From Stutzerimonas stutzeri (GTDB taxonomy: Bacteria; Pseudomonadota; Gammaproteobacteria; Pseudomonadales; Pseudomonadaceae): DNA of 64,000 nucleotides. This document shows, piece after piece, positions 18,391 through 27,495 of this stretch. Numbering within the stretch: position 1 is the stretch's first letter; every line of letters begins with the position of its first letter. The position numbers and the translations under genes are program-made. The stretch is taken from contig NZ_PPXG01000001.1 of the NCBI RefSeq assembly GCF_002909485.1, positions 310,001-374,000 of the forward strand, given 5' to 3'. A model generated the notes under the pieces. The model did not search any database and was not told where the DNA came from. It worked only from the letters and a program-made list of their open reading frames with translations.

Positions 18391-20115
18391 GTGTTTGCAA
18401 TCGACAAGCTACTGCTGCTGGCCGCAGTACTGATTCTCTTCGGCGTGCTATCCAGCAAGTTGTCAGCTCGTCTCGGGCTCCCCGTGCTGGTGTTGTTTCT
18501 GATCACCGGCATGCTTGCGGGTGAGAACGGCATTGGCGGGGTCGTTTTCGATAATGCGGTCGCTGCTCATGCGCTCGGCACCCTGGCATTGGCGCTTATT
18601 CTTTTCGACGGTGGCCTGCAAACGCCCGTCTCATCAATACGGAAGGTCTGGAAGCCAGCTTCGCTGCTAGCAACCGTCGGGGTACTTGCAACGGCCGCCA
18701 TCGCAGGGTTGGCAGCGGCATGGATGCTTGAGCTCCCGGTTCTTGAAGGCATGTTGCTGGGGGCAATCATCGGATCGACCGATGCTGCAGCAGTGTTTTC
18801 GTTATTGCGCAATGCCGGAATTCACGTCAATCAGCGGCTCAAGTCGGTCTTGGAGATCGAAAGCGCTTCCAACGACCCCATGGCAATCTTCCTGACGGTG
18901 GGCCTATTAGAGGTCCTGGTCAACGGCATGCCCCTTGGCTGGGGGCTGCTCCAACTGTTCCTGATGCAAATGGGGGTAGGTGCGCTGGTCGGGCTTGGCG
19001 TCGGCTGGTCGGTGCTCAGGCTACTGAGCAGGATAAAGCTGGTCGCGACCGGCTTGTATCCGGTGCTCGTCGCGGCCGGCGGACTGCTCGCCTATGGGGT
19101 ATCCGCAAATCTGGGCGGCAGCGGCTTTCTGGCGATCTTCGTCGCCGGCGTGATGATCGGAAACCAGAAATTCATTTTTCAACGCAGCACGTTCCTGTTC
19201 ATGGACGGCCTGGCCTGGCTGAGCCAGATCACCATGTTCGTGGTCCTAGGTCTGCTCGTCGATCCGGTTTCGCTGCTCGACGTCTGGTTCGAGGGGCTGG
19301 TGATTGCGCTGGTTCTGGTGTTGCTGGCCAGACCCCTGGCGGTTGCTCCGCTGCTTGCGCTGTTTGGTTTCAACCTCAGGGAGACGGCGCTCGTTTCCTG
19401 GGTGGGTCTGCGCGGTTCGGTGCCAATCATCCTGGCAATCTTCCCTCTGCTTTTCGGACTGCCAAATGCGCCACTGATCTTCAACGTGGTTTTCTTCGTG
19501 GTTTTGCTGTCCGCAACGGTGCAGGGCTCAACGCTCCCGCTCGTGGCGCGCAAGCTCGGGCTGACTGAGAAACCGCCGGCGGCTCCCGCCGCGACCCTTG
19601 AGATCTCATCTCTGCACGATGTCGACGCGGAAATCGTCGAATACAAACTTGGCAACGATGCGAGAGCCTCCGGCCGACTGCTCTCGCAGATGGCGCTGCC
19701 CGAAGGCGTAGTCGTGGCGATGATTACGCGAGGATCGGCCGTCATCCCGCCCCGGGGGTCGACGCGGCTTGAAGCCGGTGATCATCTGTTTGTCGTCCTC
19801 AAACCCACCAATCAACCTTTCGTCGACTGCGTTTTCTCTCAGGCGGTAGAAGCATCGAGAACCGATCTGCCCAACCTTGAGCTTCGGCTCAAGGGCAGCA
19901 CCAAGGTCGTAGACGTATGGAATTCCTACGGCATCGACTTGGCAGCAGAGAAGGGGCAGACCCTGGACCAGTTGATCAAGCAGGCACTCGGCGGCAGTGT
20001 TCGCCAAGGGGCTGAATTCATGGCCGGATCAGCTCTGTTAATCGTCCGCGAGCAATTGCAGGGGCGCATTACCACGGTTGGCATTCAGGCGGCTTCGGCT
20101 GACGCAGGCGGGTAA
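18391..20115 (+). CDS. CPA1-type potassium/proton antiporter (NhaP2/CvrA-like)
   Basis: This 574-residue cation/proton antiporter carries about 12 transmembrane helices in residues 1-395, with the exchanger core around LGAIIGSTDAAAVFSLLRN and ESASNDPMAIFL, which contain the conserved aspartates. A cytoplasmic RCK_C (TrkA_C) domain follows (EYKLGNDARASGRLLSQMAL to GDHLFVVLKP), and then a CorC/HlyC-like C-terminal domain. This order is that of NhaP2/YcgO, which expel potassium. The start is a GTG at 18391 with AAGGA at 18380-18384, 6 bases upstream. A separate Trk/Ktr uptake system occurs at the start of the window, but nothing links the two directly. Confidence 0.92.
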   Translation: MFAIDKLLLLAAVLILFGVLSSKLSARLGLPVLVLFLITGMLAGENGIGGVVFDNAVAAHALGTLALALILFDGGLQTPVSSIRKVWKPASLLATVGVLATAAIAGLAAAWMLELPVLEGMLLGAIIGSTDAAAVFSLLRNAGIHVNQRLKSVLEIESASNDPMAIFLTVGLLEVLVNGMPLGWGLLQLFLMQMGVGALVGLGVGWSVLRLLSRIKLVATGLYPVLVAAGGLLAYGVSANLGGSGFLAIFVAGVMIGNQKFIFQRSTFLFMDGLAWLSQITMFVVLGLLVDPVSLLDVWFEGLVIALVLVLLARPLAVAPLLALFGFNLRETALVSWVGLRGSVPIILAIFPLLFGLPNAPLIFNVVFFVVLLSATVQGSTLPLVARKLGLTEKPPAAPAATLEISSLHDVDAEIVEYKLGNDARASGRLLSQMALPEGVVVAMITRGSAVIPPRGSTRLEAGDHLFVVLKPTNQPFVDCVFSQAVEASRTDLPNLELRLKGSTKVVDVWNSYGIDLAAEKGQTLDQLIKQALGGSVRQGAEFMAGSALLIVREQLQGRITTVGIQAASADAGG

Positions 20116-20568
20116 CTCAGCACCTATCGAATCGGTGAGAAGGAAAGGGTTTCGTTTGCCGCAAGACCTACGCCTTGCGCTTGCCTTCCTTTGCCTCGAC
20201 ACGAGAATGCCTGATGGTGAGGAGCGTGTTGGGGCTGTTGTAATCGGTGGTCCTGGCCGCACGATCTCGCTCTGCCGTGCGAAGGTCCAGCACGGCGCCC
20301 GCGCCAACCACGCCAATGCTGAGCACGGCGCAAAGGATCATCATGGGAGTATTCATGTGGTTCTCGTAGGGTAGAAAGTTGGGGACGGCGAGTAGGTTGG
20401 GGCGCCGCGCCTGTTTTCAATCCCGCTGCTGCAAGATGGGCTCTCGAGGTGCCCACCTGCAATGGGCTTGATGTTGAATGGTGCCGCGGATTGCGGGGGA
20501 TGGTTACGGTGGATAGGGGCCCCGTGGGGCCACTTCCAACAGCGACGGTGCCCGCTGTGCGAGCTTGC
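20116..20568. other. Intergenic region with one possible small gene
   Basis: This 453-base region lies between the antiporter stop and the end of the hybrid kinase gene. It contains only the small minus-strand frame listed at 20168-20356. The remainder (20357-20568) shows no recognisable gene, repeat or clear terminator. Confidence 0.5.
20168..20356 (-). CDS. Small hypothetical membrane-anchored protein
   Basis: This possible 62-residue protein has one hydrophobic N-terminal segment (MMILCAVLSIGVVGAGAVLD) followed by a charged tail rich in Arg and Lys. The start is ATG at 20356; a ribosome-binding site is weak (ACGAGAA). Codon use is plausible for the genome and no other gene occupies the stretch, but I do not recognise a family. 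It may be a real small membrane protein or chance coding. Confidence 0.4.
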   Translation of the reverse strand: MNTPMMILCAVLSIGVVGAGAVLDLRTAERDRAARTTDYNSPNTLLTIRHSRVEAKEGKRKA

Positions 20569-23556
20569 TCAGGCGCCGCCGGCGCGCAGCTGCTCGATGG
20601 CGTCGAAAAGTTCGCCCTGGCTGAATGGTTTGGCCAGCCGTCGCAATGGCAGCGCAGGCACAGCGGCTGGCAGCTCGGCATAGCCGGACACCAGCAGAAT
20701 AGGCAGGTGCGGCCGACTTTGCCGTGCCACGGCTGCCAATTGCGCGCCGCTCATAAGCGGCATCGCGTGGTCGGTGATGAGCATGTCTACCTGAGCAACG
20801 CGCAGCAGATCCAGCGCTTCGCTGGCTGAGCGAGCGGTGATGACGTGGTGCCCTGCGGCTTCAAGCATGCCGGCGGTGCCAAACAGCACCAGTTCATCGT
20901 CATCGACGGCCAGCACCGTTAGCGGTTTTGCGGTGCGCCGAGGTGGGCTATCTGCGAAAGCCCGACCAGTGACTTGCTGGTCGGTGTCGTCCAGCGCGGG
21001 TAACCAGATCGCGGCGGTGGTGCCTGCACCTGGGCTGCTGTGCAGTACCAGGCGCCCGCCGGATTGCTCGGCCAGACCGTGCACCATAGACAGCCCGAGG
21101 CCGGTGCCCTTGCCGACACCCTTGGTGGTGAAGAATGGTTCGACCGCGCGCTTTAGCGTCGTCTGGTCCATGCCCGCGCCGCTGTCGCTGACCTGGAGGC
21201 GAACATAACGTCCGGTAGCCAGGCCGTTCTGTTCGCTGGTCAGCGTCAGTTCCTCGGCCTGCAGCAGAATGCGGCCTTCGCCAGCCATGGCGTCGCGTGC
21301 GTTGCCGGCGAGGTTGAGCAGGGCGGTTTCCAATTGATTCGGATCGGTCTTCACCCGTGCCAGGTGTTGCGGCAGGTTGACGTCCAGCTGGATGGTCGGG
21401 CCGAGTGAGCTAAGCAGCAGTGCGCGCATGCCCTCGATCAACTGGTGAAGGTCGATAGGTGTCTTGTGCAGTTCCTGCTTGCGCGCGAACGAGAGCATGC
21501 GCGCTGTGAGCGAGGCGCCGCGTTCGGCACCGGCCCGGGCGTTGTCCACCAAGCGCAGCAGTGCAGGGTCGGCTGGCATGCGCCGGCGCAGCAATTCCAG
21601 GCTGCCGAGCACCGCCATCAGCAGATTGTTGAAGTCGTGGGCGATGCCACCGGTGAGATTGCCTAGCGCTTCCATCTTGTGCAGCTGCTGCAACGCCTGC
21701 TCGGCAGCGACGCGCTCGCTGATGTCCAGTGCTTCTGGGACCAGTGCAACGACGCTGCCGTCGTCACCCAGCACCGGGCGCATGGAAAAGTCGAACGTGC
21801 GCGTGCCGCTCGGCATGTTCAGGGTCATGGTCACGTGCTCGGTACCGCCGGCAGCAACGCGCAGGGTCATCGCTTTTATTGTTTCCGGCATCCCTGGGGT
21901 TGCAGTGAACCATGGCGATTCCCAGAACGGTATGCCGGCCAGCTGGTGGAAGCGCGCCTCGATGCCCGACAGCGCGGTGGCGTTCACATAGAGGATTGAG
22001 CCATTCGGTGCGAGCATCGCCTTGTACAGGTGAGAGGTTTCCAGCACCGCACGGATATTGGCCTCGCTGCGGGCCAGGGCCGCTGTGCGCTCTGCCACTT
22101 TGGCTTCGAGCTGTTCCAGAAAGCATTGCTCGCGCTGCCTGACCGCGGCAGCCGAGCGCACGCGCTCGATATGGGCCCATGAGCGGTCGGCGACTTCGGT
22201 GAGCAAGGCCAGCTCGCAGCTACTCCAGACGCGTGGCTCGCGGTCGTGAATGGCCATCAGGGCGGTCAGTCGCCCTTCCTTGACCAGCGGCATGCAGATG
22301 GTTGCGGCAATGTCGAGTTGCTGGAAGGTGGCGGCGTCGGCCGGCGGCAGTTGTGCGCAATGATCGGCACTGACGAAGGCTTCGCCGCCGCGCAGCTTGG
22401 TTGCCGCGAGTGTGCCGAACGCCTCCAGCCGGTAGCGTCCGACGATGCTGACGCAGCCCGGAGCGGCCCAGTCGCCGCGGATGGTGAAGCCGTTCTGGTC
22501 GGGGTCCATGTCGGCGTAGGCGCAGCTCGATAGAGCTAAGTGCTCGCCGAGCATGCGTGTGGTGATCGTCAGGATGGCATCGGCATCAACGCTACGAGCG
22601 GTTTCCTTGGCTAACGCATCGAGGAAACGCAGGCGCTGCTCATTTTCGCGCAGTGCCTGTTCGGCCTCGGCACGTTCGGTGACATCGTAGCCCTCGACGA
22701 AGATGCCACTGACATTGCCATCGGCGTCGGTCACCGGCTGGAAGACGAAATCCAGCAGGCGCTCTTCCTCCGCTTCACCCTGGATGCGTTGCAAGCCGAT
22801 ACGGATGCTGGAGCCGACGAAGGCGGTGCCGCTGCGGTAGACCCGGTCAAGAATGTCGATGAAACCCTGACGCTCGACTTCCGGCAGCGCTTCGCGCACC
22901 GGCTTGCCGATCACGTCCCGCTCGCCAACCACCCGCAGATAGGCCGGATTGGCCATTTCGAAGATGTGCTCCGGGCCGCGCAGCATCGCCATCAGCCCGG
23001 GCGCCTGCTCGAACATCTCTTGCAGGCGTGCCTGCTGGCCTTGCAGCTCACGCTCGGCCATTACCCGTTCGGTGGTTTCCACGACGAGGGCAATCACGCC
23101 GGCCGGCTGCGCCAGGTCATCGAATACCGGTGAATAGTCCAGATTCATCCAGGCGCGCTCAGGGCGGCCGTTGCGGTACAGCACCAGCTCCTGGTCCTTG
23201 TATGACAGGGTGCCGCCGGCCAGGCCGACCTTCATCACGTTGTCGTTGAAGTCGGCGACCTCCGGCCAACCCTCGCGTACCTCAGAGCCCAGCAGTTGCG
23301 GGTGCCGGCTACCAGCAAACACGGAGTAGGCGTCGTTGTAGATCATGATGCCGCGCTCGCCCCAGAGCAGCACGATAGGGGTCGGCGAAAGGAGCAGCAT
23401 GGCGGTGACGGTTTTCAGGCTCGATGGCCAGCCAGCCAGGGGCCCTAGCGCAGTTTGCGACCAGTCGAAGCGGCGAATCAGCGCGCTGAGCTCACCACCG
23501 TCTGGGAGAAAGATGTGGCTCGAGTCGTCAGGCGAGGGGGTGGCTGCCGGTTCCAT
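20569..23556 (-). CDS. Hybrid sensor histidine kinase (PAS-GAF-HisKA-HATPase-REC)
   Basis: This 995-residue soluble-looking hybrid kinase has two or more N-terminal PAS-type segments (up to about residue 280), a GAF domain (ALAKETARSVDADAILTITT onward, about 305-470), another PAS, then the phosphoacceptor region GGIAHDFNNLL (histidine near residue 638). An HATPase_c domain (LLNLAGNARDAM, GTGLGLSMVHGL) and a C-terminal receiver domain (VLAVDDDEL; likely phosphoacceptor Asp in MLITDHAMPLMSG) complete it. No transmembrane segments are evident, so it senses cytoplasmic signals. No response regulator gene is adjacent. The ATG at 23556 was chosen over a TTG one codon earlier. It diverges from a helicase gene. 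The signal is unknown. Confidence 0.92.
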   Translation of the reverse strand: MEPAATPSPDDSSHIFLPDGGELSALIRRFDWSQTALGPLAGWPSSLKTVTAMLLLSPTPIVLLWGERGIMIYNDAYSVFAGSRHPQLLGSEVREGWPEVADFNDNVMKVGLAGGTLSYKDQELVLYRNGRPERAWMNLDYSPVFDDLAQPAGVIALVVETTERVMAERELQGQQARLQEMFEQAPGLMAMLRGPEHIFEMANPAYLRVVGERDVIGKPVREALPEVERQGFIDILDRVYRSGTAFVGSSIRIGLQRIQGEAEEERLLDFVFQPVTDADGNVSGIFVEGYDVTERAEAEQALRENEQRLRFLDALAKETARSVDADAILTITTRMLGEHLALSSCAYADMDPDQNGFTIRGDWAAPGCVSIVGRYRLEAFGTLAATKLRGGEAFVSADHCAQLPPADAATFQQLDIAATICMPLVKEGRLTALMAIHDREPRVWSSCELALLTEVADRSWAHIERVRSAAAVRQREQCFLEQLEAKVAERTAALARSEANIRAVLETSHLYKAMLAPNGSILYVNATALSGIEARFHQLAGIPFWESPWFTATPGMPETIKAMTLRVAAGGTEHVTMTLNMPSGTRTFDFSMRPVLGDDGSVVALVPEALDISERVAAEQALQQLHKMEALGNLTGGIAHDFNNLLMAVLGSLELLRRRMPADPALLRLVDNARAGAERGASLTARMLSFARKQELHKTPIDLHQLIEGMRALLLSSLGPTIQLDVNLPQHLARVKTDPNQLETALLNLAGNARDAMAGEGRILLQAEELTLTSEQNGLATGRYVRLQVSDSGAGMDQTTLKRAVEPFFTTKGVGKGTGLGLSMVHGLAEQSGGRLVLHSSPGAGTTAAIWLPALDDTDQQVTGRAFADSPPRRTAKPLTVLAVDDDELVLFGTAGMLEAAGHHVITARSASEALDLLRVAQVDMLITDHAMPLMSGAQLAAVARQSRPHLPILLVSGYAELPAAVPALPLRRLAKPFSQGELFDAIEQLRAGGA

Positions 23557-23764
23557 CAAAGCGATCCGTAACGGGTTGGATGAAGTGACACGTTGGGGTA
23601 ATCCGAACCAAGGGCTGTTTCAGCTCGGACAGCCGTTTGCTCTGGAAGTCTTGCCGCTTCGACGCCCGGCATCGATTTGCTGTTGTTGGTCGCTGCGGCG
23701 GCGAGAATACAGGGGAAAACCCGTACCATATCAACGATATGTAAGAGCCACAGTGAGTTTTCGG

Positions 23765-25711
23765 ATGCTTTCTGCAGTCAAGCGCTACAGGTCCCTCGTT
23801 GCCCGGGTGCTGCAGCGCTGTTTTCCACGCACCTCGGCTCATCTGCGCGACGAGGATGAGCTGTTGTTTCGCCGCTGGCGAACCGCCCAAGGCAAAGCGC
23901 CTAAGGCAGGTAACGGCAAAGGTAGGGGCAAAAACAAGTCCGCCAGTACGAAATGCGCTGCGGCGAAACCGCGCAAGCCGGCCAATCAGGGCATCTACGC
24001 GGCAGCGCAGCTGAAAGTTGAGGATGCACAGGCTCAGGTGATGCGCGACCGCGTCGAGCAGGCGGTGACTGCCGGCATCATCAGCGCGCCGTCGGAGGAG
24101 CAGTGGGCGATGATCCTCAGCCGCAGCCCGGTGACGCGAATCTTCGCCGGTGCCGGCTCCGGCAAATCCACCACCTTGTTGCTACGCGTGGTGTTCATGC
24201 TCTGTCACATGGGCGTCGAGCCCGGGCGCCTGACCGTTATCTCGTTCACCAACGCCTCCTGCGCGCAGCTGCGCGAACAGTTGGTGCGGGTGCTCGGCTT
24301 CTGGCAGGTACCGTTCGATGCGCAGCAGGCGCGCCAGTGCGTGCGCACCTTCCATTCGGCCATGGCGCAGCTTGCGCGCGAGGTCTTGAATCGGCCGGTG
24401 TGGTTCGAGCAGCTGGACGACAAGGCCGCCGCGGCGGACGAACCGGACAACCCGTTGGCCTCCGCGCGCCTGCGTCCCGCGCAAACTCGCCTGCTCAAAC
24501 AGGCCTATCAGCAGTGTTACGCCGAACAAGCGACATTCCGCGAACGAGTGCACCGCTTGCTCGATCTGCCCGTGCCGCCGGCCGAAGCCGAGCAGGGCAG
24601 GCGCGTCGCACCGAAAGCGCCAGGCGATACCTTCACCCTGGCCGGCGAGTTCACGCCGCTGCCGCTGTACGAGGCCTTCTATGCCCAGGCAGGCTTTATC
24701 GAGAGCATCGGCATTCGTATCGATCAGCTGCAGCCGGGCAGGCTGCAGTGCGCGGCGCGCGAACGAGATTTCGTCGAAGCGCTGATGAGCTTCCATGGCT
24801 ACTTCAGGGCCGCGCTGGGTGAGCAGGGGCTGATGACCTTCAACGAGGCCTTTCAACAGCTCACCGAGCGTTTGGTCTCGGGCACGGATGTGCCGCAGGC
24901 CAGCCTTGCGCCGTTCGAGCACCTGCTGATCGACGAATTCCAGGACATTTCCCCGCAGATCGTCCAATGGCTGCAAGCGCTGCATCGCCAGCTGGCGCGA
25001 CAGAAGAGCAGCCCAAGCCTGATGGCCATCGGTGACGATTGGCAGTCGATCTACGGCTGGCGCGGCAGTTCGCCGGAGTTGTTCATGGACTTCGACAAGT
25101 ACTTTCCGCGGCGCGGCGCCAAGGGCAGCGAGACGCTGCTGCTGGAAACAAACTACCGCTCCATCGAGCCGGTGATTCGCGATGGCGAGGCGGTGCTGGC
25201 CGGCGTGCAGTTCAAGCAGGCCAAGACCAGCCGGCCATGCAAGCCGACGCTGCCGGGCGACCACGGGGTAAAGCTGGTCACCGGTTTCGACCTGAACAGG
25301 GGGCTGCCGAACCTGATCGAGGCGATCACTGCGCAATGTGCCCATGTGGCCGAACGGCAAAGCCGCGAACGCACCGCGGTGCTGTTGCTCAGCCGGCGTA
25401 ACGAGCCGCTGCGGACCATTCAGGCGCAGCTGGACCGCAAGCTGCCGGTCAAGGCCTACACCATCCACCGCGCCAAGGGGCTGCAGGCCGAAGTGGCGAT
25501 CATCGTCGACGACTGCGCGCCGGTTCAGCCGCACCCGTTGCGCAACGCGCTGTATACCTACTCGGGCTTCTTCCGCAACAGCTATGACCAGGCCATGGCC
25601 GATGAAAGCCTGCGCCTGGGCTATGTGGCGATCACCCGCGGCGTCAGCCGGGTGTTCTGGTACACGCGCAGGGCCCAGGGCGCCACCGAGCGCCTGGCGC
25701 GGCGTGGCTAG
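23765..25711 (+). CDS. UvrD/Rep-type superfamily 1 DNA helicase
   Basis: This 648-residue ATP-dependent helicase contains Walker A FAGAGSGKST (about residues 128-137), motif Ia VISFTNASC, Walker B LIDEFQDISPQ (about 392), motif III GDDWQSIYGWRGS, motif IV ETNYRS and motif V/VI IHRAKGLQAEVAII (about 567). Ahead of the motor core is a 125-residue N-terminal region with a strongly basic linker (Lys/Arg-rich, about residues 45-80) not found in UvrD or Rep proper. The ATG at 23765 is my choice; a GTG at 23753 is also in frame and neither has a strong ribosome-binding site. The gene diverges from the hybrid kinase. Role in repair or in handling stalled replication is likely but unproven. Confidence 0.85.
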   Translation: MLSAVKRYRSLVARVLQRCFPRTSAHLRDEDELLFRRWRTAQGKAPKAGNGKGRGKNKSASTKCAAAKPRKPANQGIYAAAQLKVEDAQAQVMRDRVEQAVTAGIISAPSEEQWAMILSRSPVTRIFAGAGSGKSTTLLLRVVFMLCHMGVEPGRLTVISFTNASCAQLREQLVRVLGFWQVPFDAQQARQCVRTFHSAMAQLAREVLNRPVWFEQLDDKAAAADEPDNPLASARLRPAQTRLLKQAYQQCYAEQATFRERVHRLLDLPVPPAEAEQGRRVAPKAPGDTFTLAGEFTPLPLYEAFYAQAGFIESIGIRIDQLQPGRLQCAARERDFVEALMSFHGYFRAALGEQGLMTFNEAFQQLTERLVSGTDVPQASLAPFEHLLIDEFQDISPQIVQWLQALHRQLARQKSSPSLMAIGDDWQSIYGWRGSSPELFMDFDKYFPRRGAKGSETLLLETNYRSIEPVIRDGEAVLAGVQFKQAKTSRPCKPTLPGDHGVKLVTGFDLNRGLPNLIEAITAQCAHVAERQSRERTAVLLLSRRNEPLRTIQAQLDRKLPVKAYTIHRAKGLQAEVAIIVDDCAPVQPHPLRNALYTYSGFFRNSYDQAMADESLRLGYVAITRGVSRVFWYTRRAQGATERLARRG

Positions 25712-25714
25712 GCG

Positions 25715-27442
25715 TCAACGCAACAGCAGCGCAACTACTGTACCGGCCAGCAGCAGCGACAGGCCCTTCCAGAACAGCAGCGGGTTGCGCTCGAGTAACG
25801 GCGGGCGGGCCCGGTTGAGAAACGCCGGGTTGGGCTGGCGCAGCTCGAAGACGAACTCCGACAGCTCGGCATAGCGCCGCGCCGGATCGGGATGCAGTGC
25901 CTTGCCCAGCACTTCGTCGATCCACGCTGGAATATCGCGCTGCGCATGGCGTAGCGGCTGATAGCACAGGCGTTTCTGCGCTGCAGTGGTGCGCGCCCTG
26001 GCGACGTCGGCGCCATAGGGCAAGCGACCGCTGAGCAGCTGATAGGCGATCACCGCAAGGGAGAATTGATCCGAGCGCGGCGTGCCGGCTTCGCCGAGAA
26101 AATACTCCGGTGCGGTATAGGCCGCGGTGCCGAGCAGGTTGTCCTGCGTGCCCGGCGCGTTGCGTTCGGCGAGCCCGGCGACACGGGTCGAGCCGAAGTC
26201 GATGAGCTTCAGCGTGCCGGTGGCGTCGATCATCAGGTTCTGCGGGCGCAGGTCCTGGTGCAGCATTTCCAGGCGGTGGAAGGCACGCAGGCCGCGAGCG
26301 ATCTGCTCGACGATGCCGCGCACGGTTTCCAGGTCCGGCGCTGGGTGGTCCAGCATCCATTGCGCCAGCGTCTGGCCATCGATGAATTCGCTGACCGTGT
26401 ACAGGTAGCGGCGCTGCCGTGGTGGCGGACAGGCCTTGACCACATGGGGGTTGTCCAGGCGGCGGGCGATCCACTCTTCCAGGAGGAAGCGCTCCAGATA
26501 GGCGGGGTCGCCACGCAGATCCATCGACGGCGTCTTCAGTACCACGGTGGCGCCGCTGGCTTCGTCGACGGCCAGATGCACATGGCTGCGGCTGCTGACA
26601 TGCAGCTCGCGAACGATGCGATAGCCGTCGAACTGCATGCGCGGCTCCAGCAGTGGCGGCAGCGCCAGTTCGCCGAGCTGCCGCTGCACATCGTCGACAG
26701 CCTGCTCCGGCAGGCTGTCGATGCGCACCAGCTGTGCGGTGAGGTTGTCGTCGCTGCCGTTGGCCAATGCCAGCTCGACGATCCGTCGCGCCGCCAGGTC
26801 GAGGTCGTCGCCATGCTCGGCAACGAGCTGCGCCACCTCCCGTGCGCCGATGTGCTCGTAGACGCCATCGGTGGCGAGCAGGAACAGATCGCCGGCCGCC
26901 AGCGGCAGAGTGCGGTAGTCGATCTCCAGGTGCCGGTCGATGCCCAGCGCTCGGCCGAGGTAGCTGGTGTCCGCCGACACGCGCACGCGGTGATCTTCGG
27001 TCAGTTGTTCGAGGCCGCCGTCGCGCAGTCGATAGATGCGCGCATCGCCGACGTGGAACAGGTGCGCGCTGGCGGACTTGAGCACCAGCGCGCTGAAGGT
27101 GCAGACATAGCCGCGGTCGCGGTCATAGCGGTGCGGGCTGTGGCGGGTCTGCGCATGCAGCCAGGAATTGATCGCCACCAGCACCCGCTGCGCCGACTGC
27201 TTCACCGACCAGGCGTCGGAGGTGCAAAAGTAGTCGGAAAGAAAGCTCGCCACCGCGGTTTCGCTGGCGACATGGCTGACGTCGCTGCTGCTTATGCCAT
27301 CGGCCAGCGCAATGGCGATGCCCTTGCTGGCGAGCTGGGCGTCAGTGGGCACGCAGGCGCCGTGAAAGTCCTGGTTGGCCGGCTTGCGCCCGCGGTCCGA
27401 GTGCTGGCCGAGGGAAATGGCGAGTTGGCTGGGCATCTTCAT
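25715..27442 (-). CDS. Bifunctional PP2C phosphatase / Ser-Thr protein kinase
   Basis: This 575-residue fusion has an N-terminal PP2C-type phosphatase (residues about 1-240: QHSDRGRKPANQDFHG, IALADGISSSDVSH, FHVGDARIYRL, LLATDGVYEHI, SDDNLTAQLV) and a C-terminal Hanks-type kinase (about 270-545: VVLKTPSM with the ATP-binding lysine, HQDLRPQNLM catalytic loop, LIDFGSTRV). A transmembrane helix ends the protein, so it is tail-anchored in the inner membrane. The kinase HRD is HQD, a mild change. Proteins of this design lie in nitrate/nitrite assimilation clusters of Pseudomonas, as here behind nirBD and the FNT channel. A likely terminator sits directly upstream, so expression may depend on read-through. 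The substrate is unknown. Confidence 0.92.
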   Translation of the reverse strand: MKMPSQLAISLGQHSDRGRKPANQDFHGACVPTDAQLASKGIAIALADGISSSDVSHVASETAVASFLSDYFCTSDAWSVKQSAQRVLVAINSWLHAQTRHSPHRYDRDRGYVCTFSALVLKSASAHLFHVGDARIYRLRDGGLEQLTEDHRVRVSADTSYLGRALGIDRHLEIDYRTLPLAAGDLFLLATDGVYEHIGAREVAQLVAEHGDDLDLAARRIVELALANGSDDNLTAQLVRIDSLPEQAVDDVQRQLGELALPPLLEPRMQFDGYRIVRELHVSSRSHVHLAVDEASGATVVLKTPSMDLRGDPAYLERFLLEEWIARRLDNPHVVKACPPPRQRRYLYTVSEFIDGQTLAQWMLDHPAPDLETVRGIVEQIARGLRAFHRLEMLHQDLRPQNLMIDATGTLKLIDFGSTRVAGLAERNAPGTQDNLLGTAAYTAPEYFLGEAGTPRSDQFSLAVIAYQLLSGRLPYGADVARARTTAAQKRLCYQPLRHAQRDIPAWIDEVLGKALHPDPARRYAELSEFVFELRQPNPAFLNRARPPLLERNPLLFWKGLSLLLAGTVVALLLR

Positions 27443-27447
27443 CTGCG

Positions 27448-27480
27448 CAAAAGCCCCGGCGCGCGTGCGAACCGGGGCCT
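27448..27480 (-). terminator. Intrinsic terminator between FNT channel and kinase/phosphatase
   Basis: On the minus strand, a 7-bp GC stem (27472-27478 paired with 27453-27459) with a 12-base loop is followed by TTTTG. It lies in the 53-base gap after the FNT stop and ends 6 bases before the kinase ATG. Its position implies that the kinase is made at a lower level than the transporter, by read-through, or from its own weak start. Confidence 0.65.
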
Positions 27481-27495
27481 TCGTTCACTCCAGGG

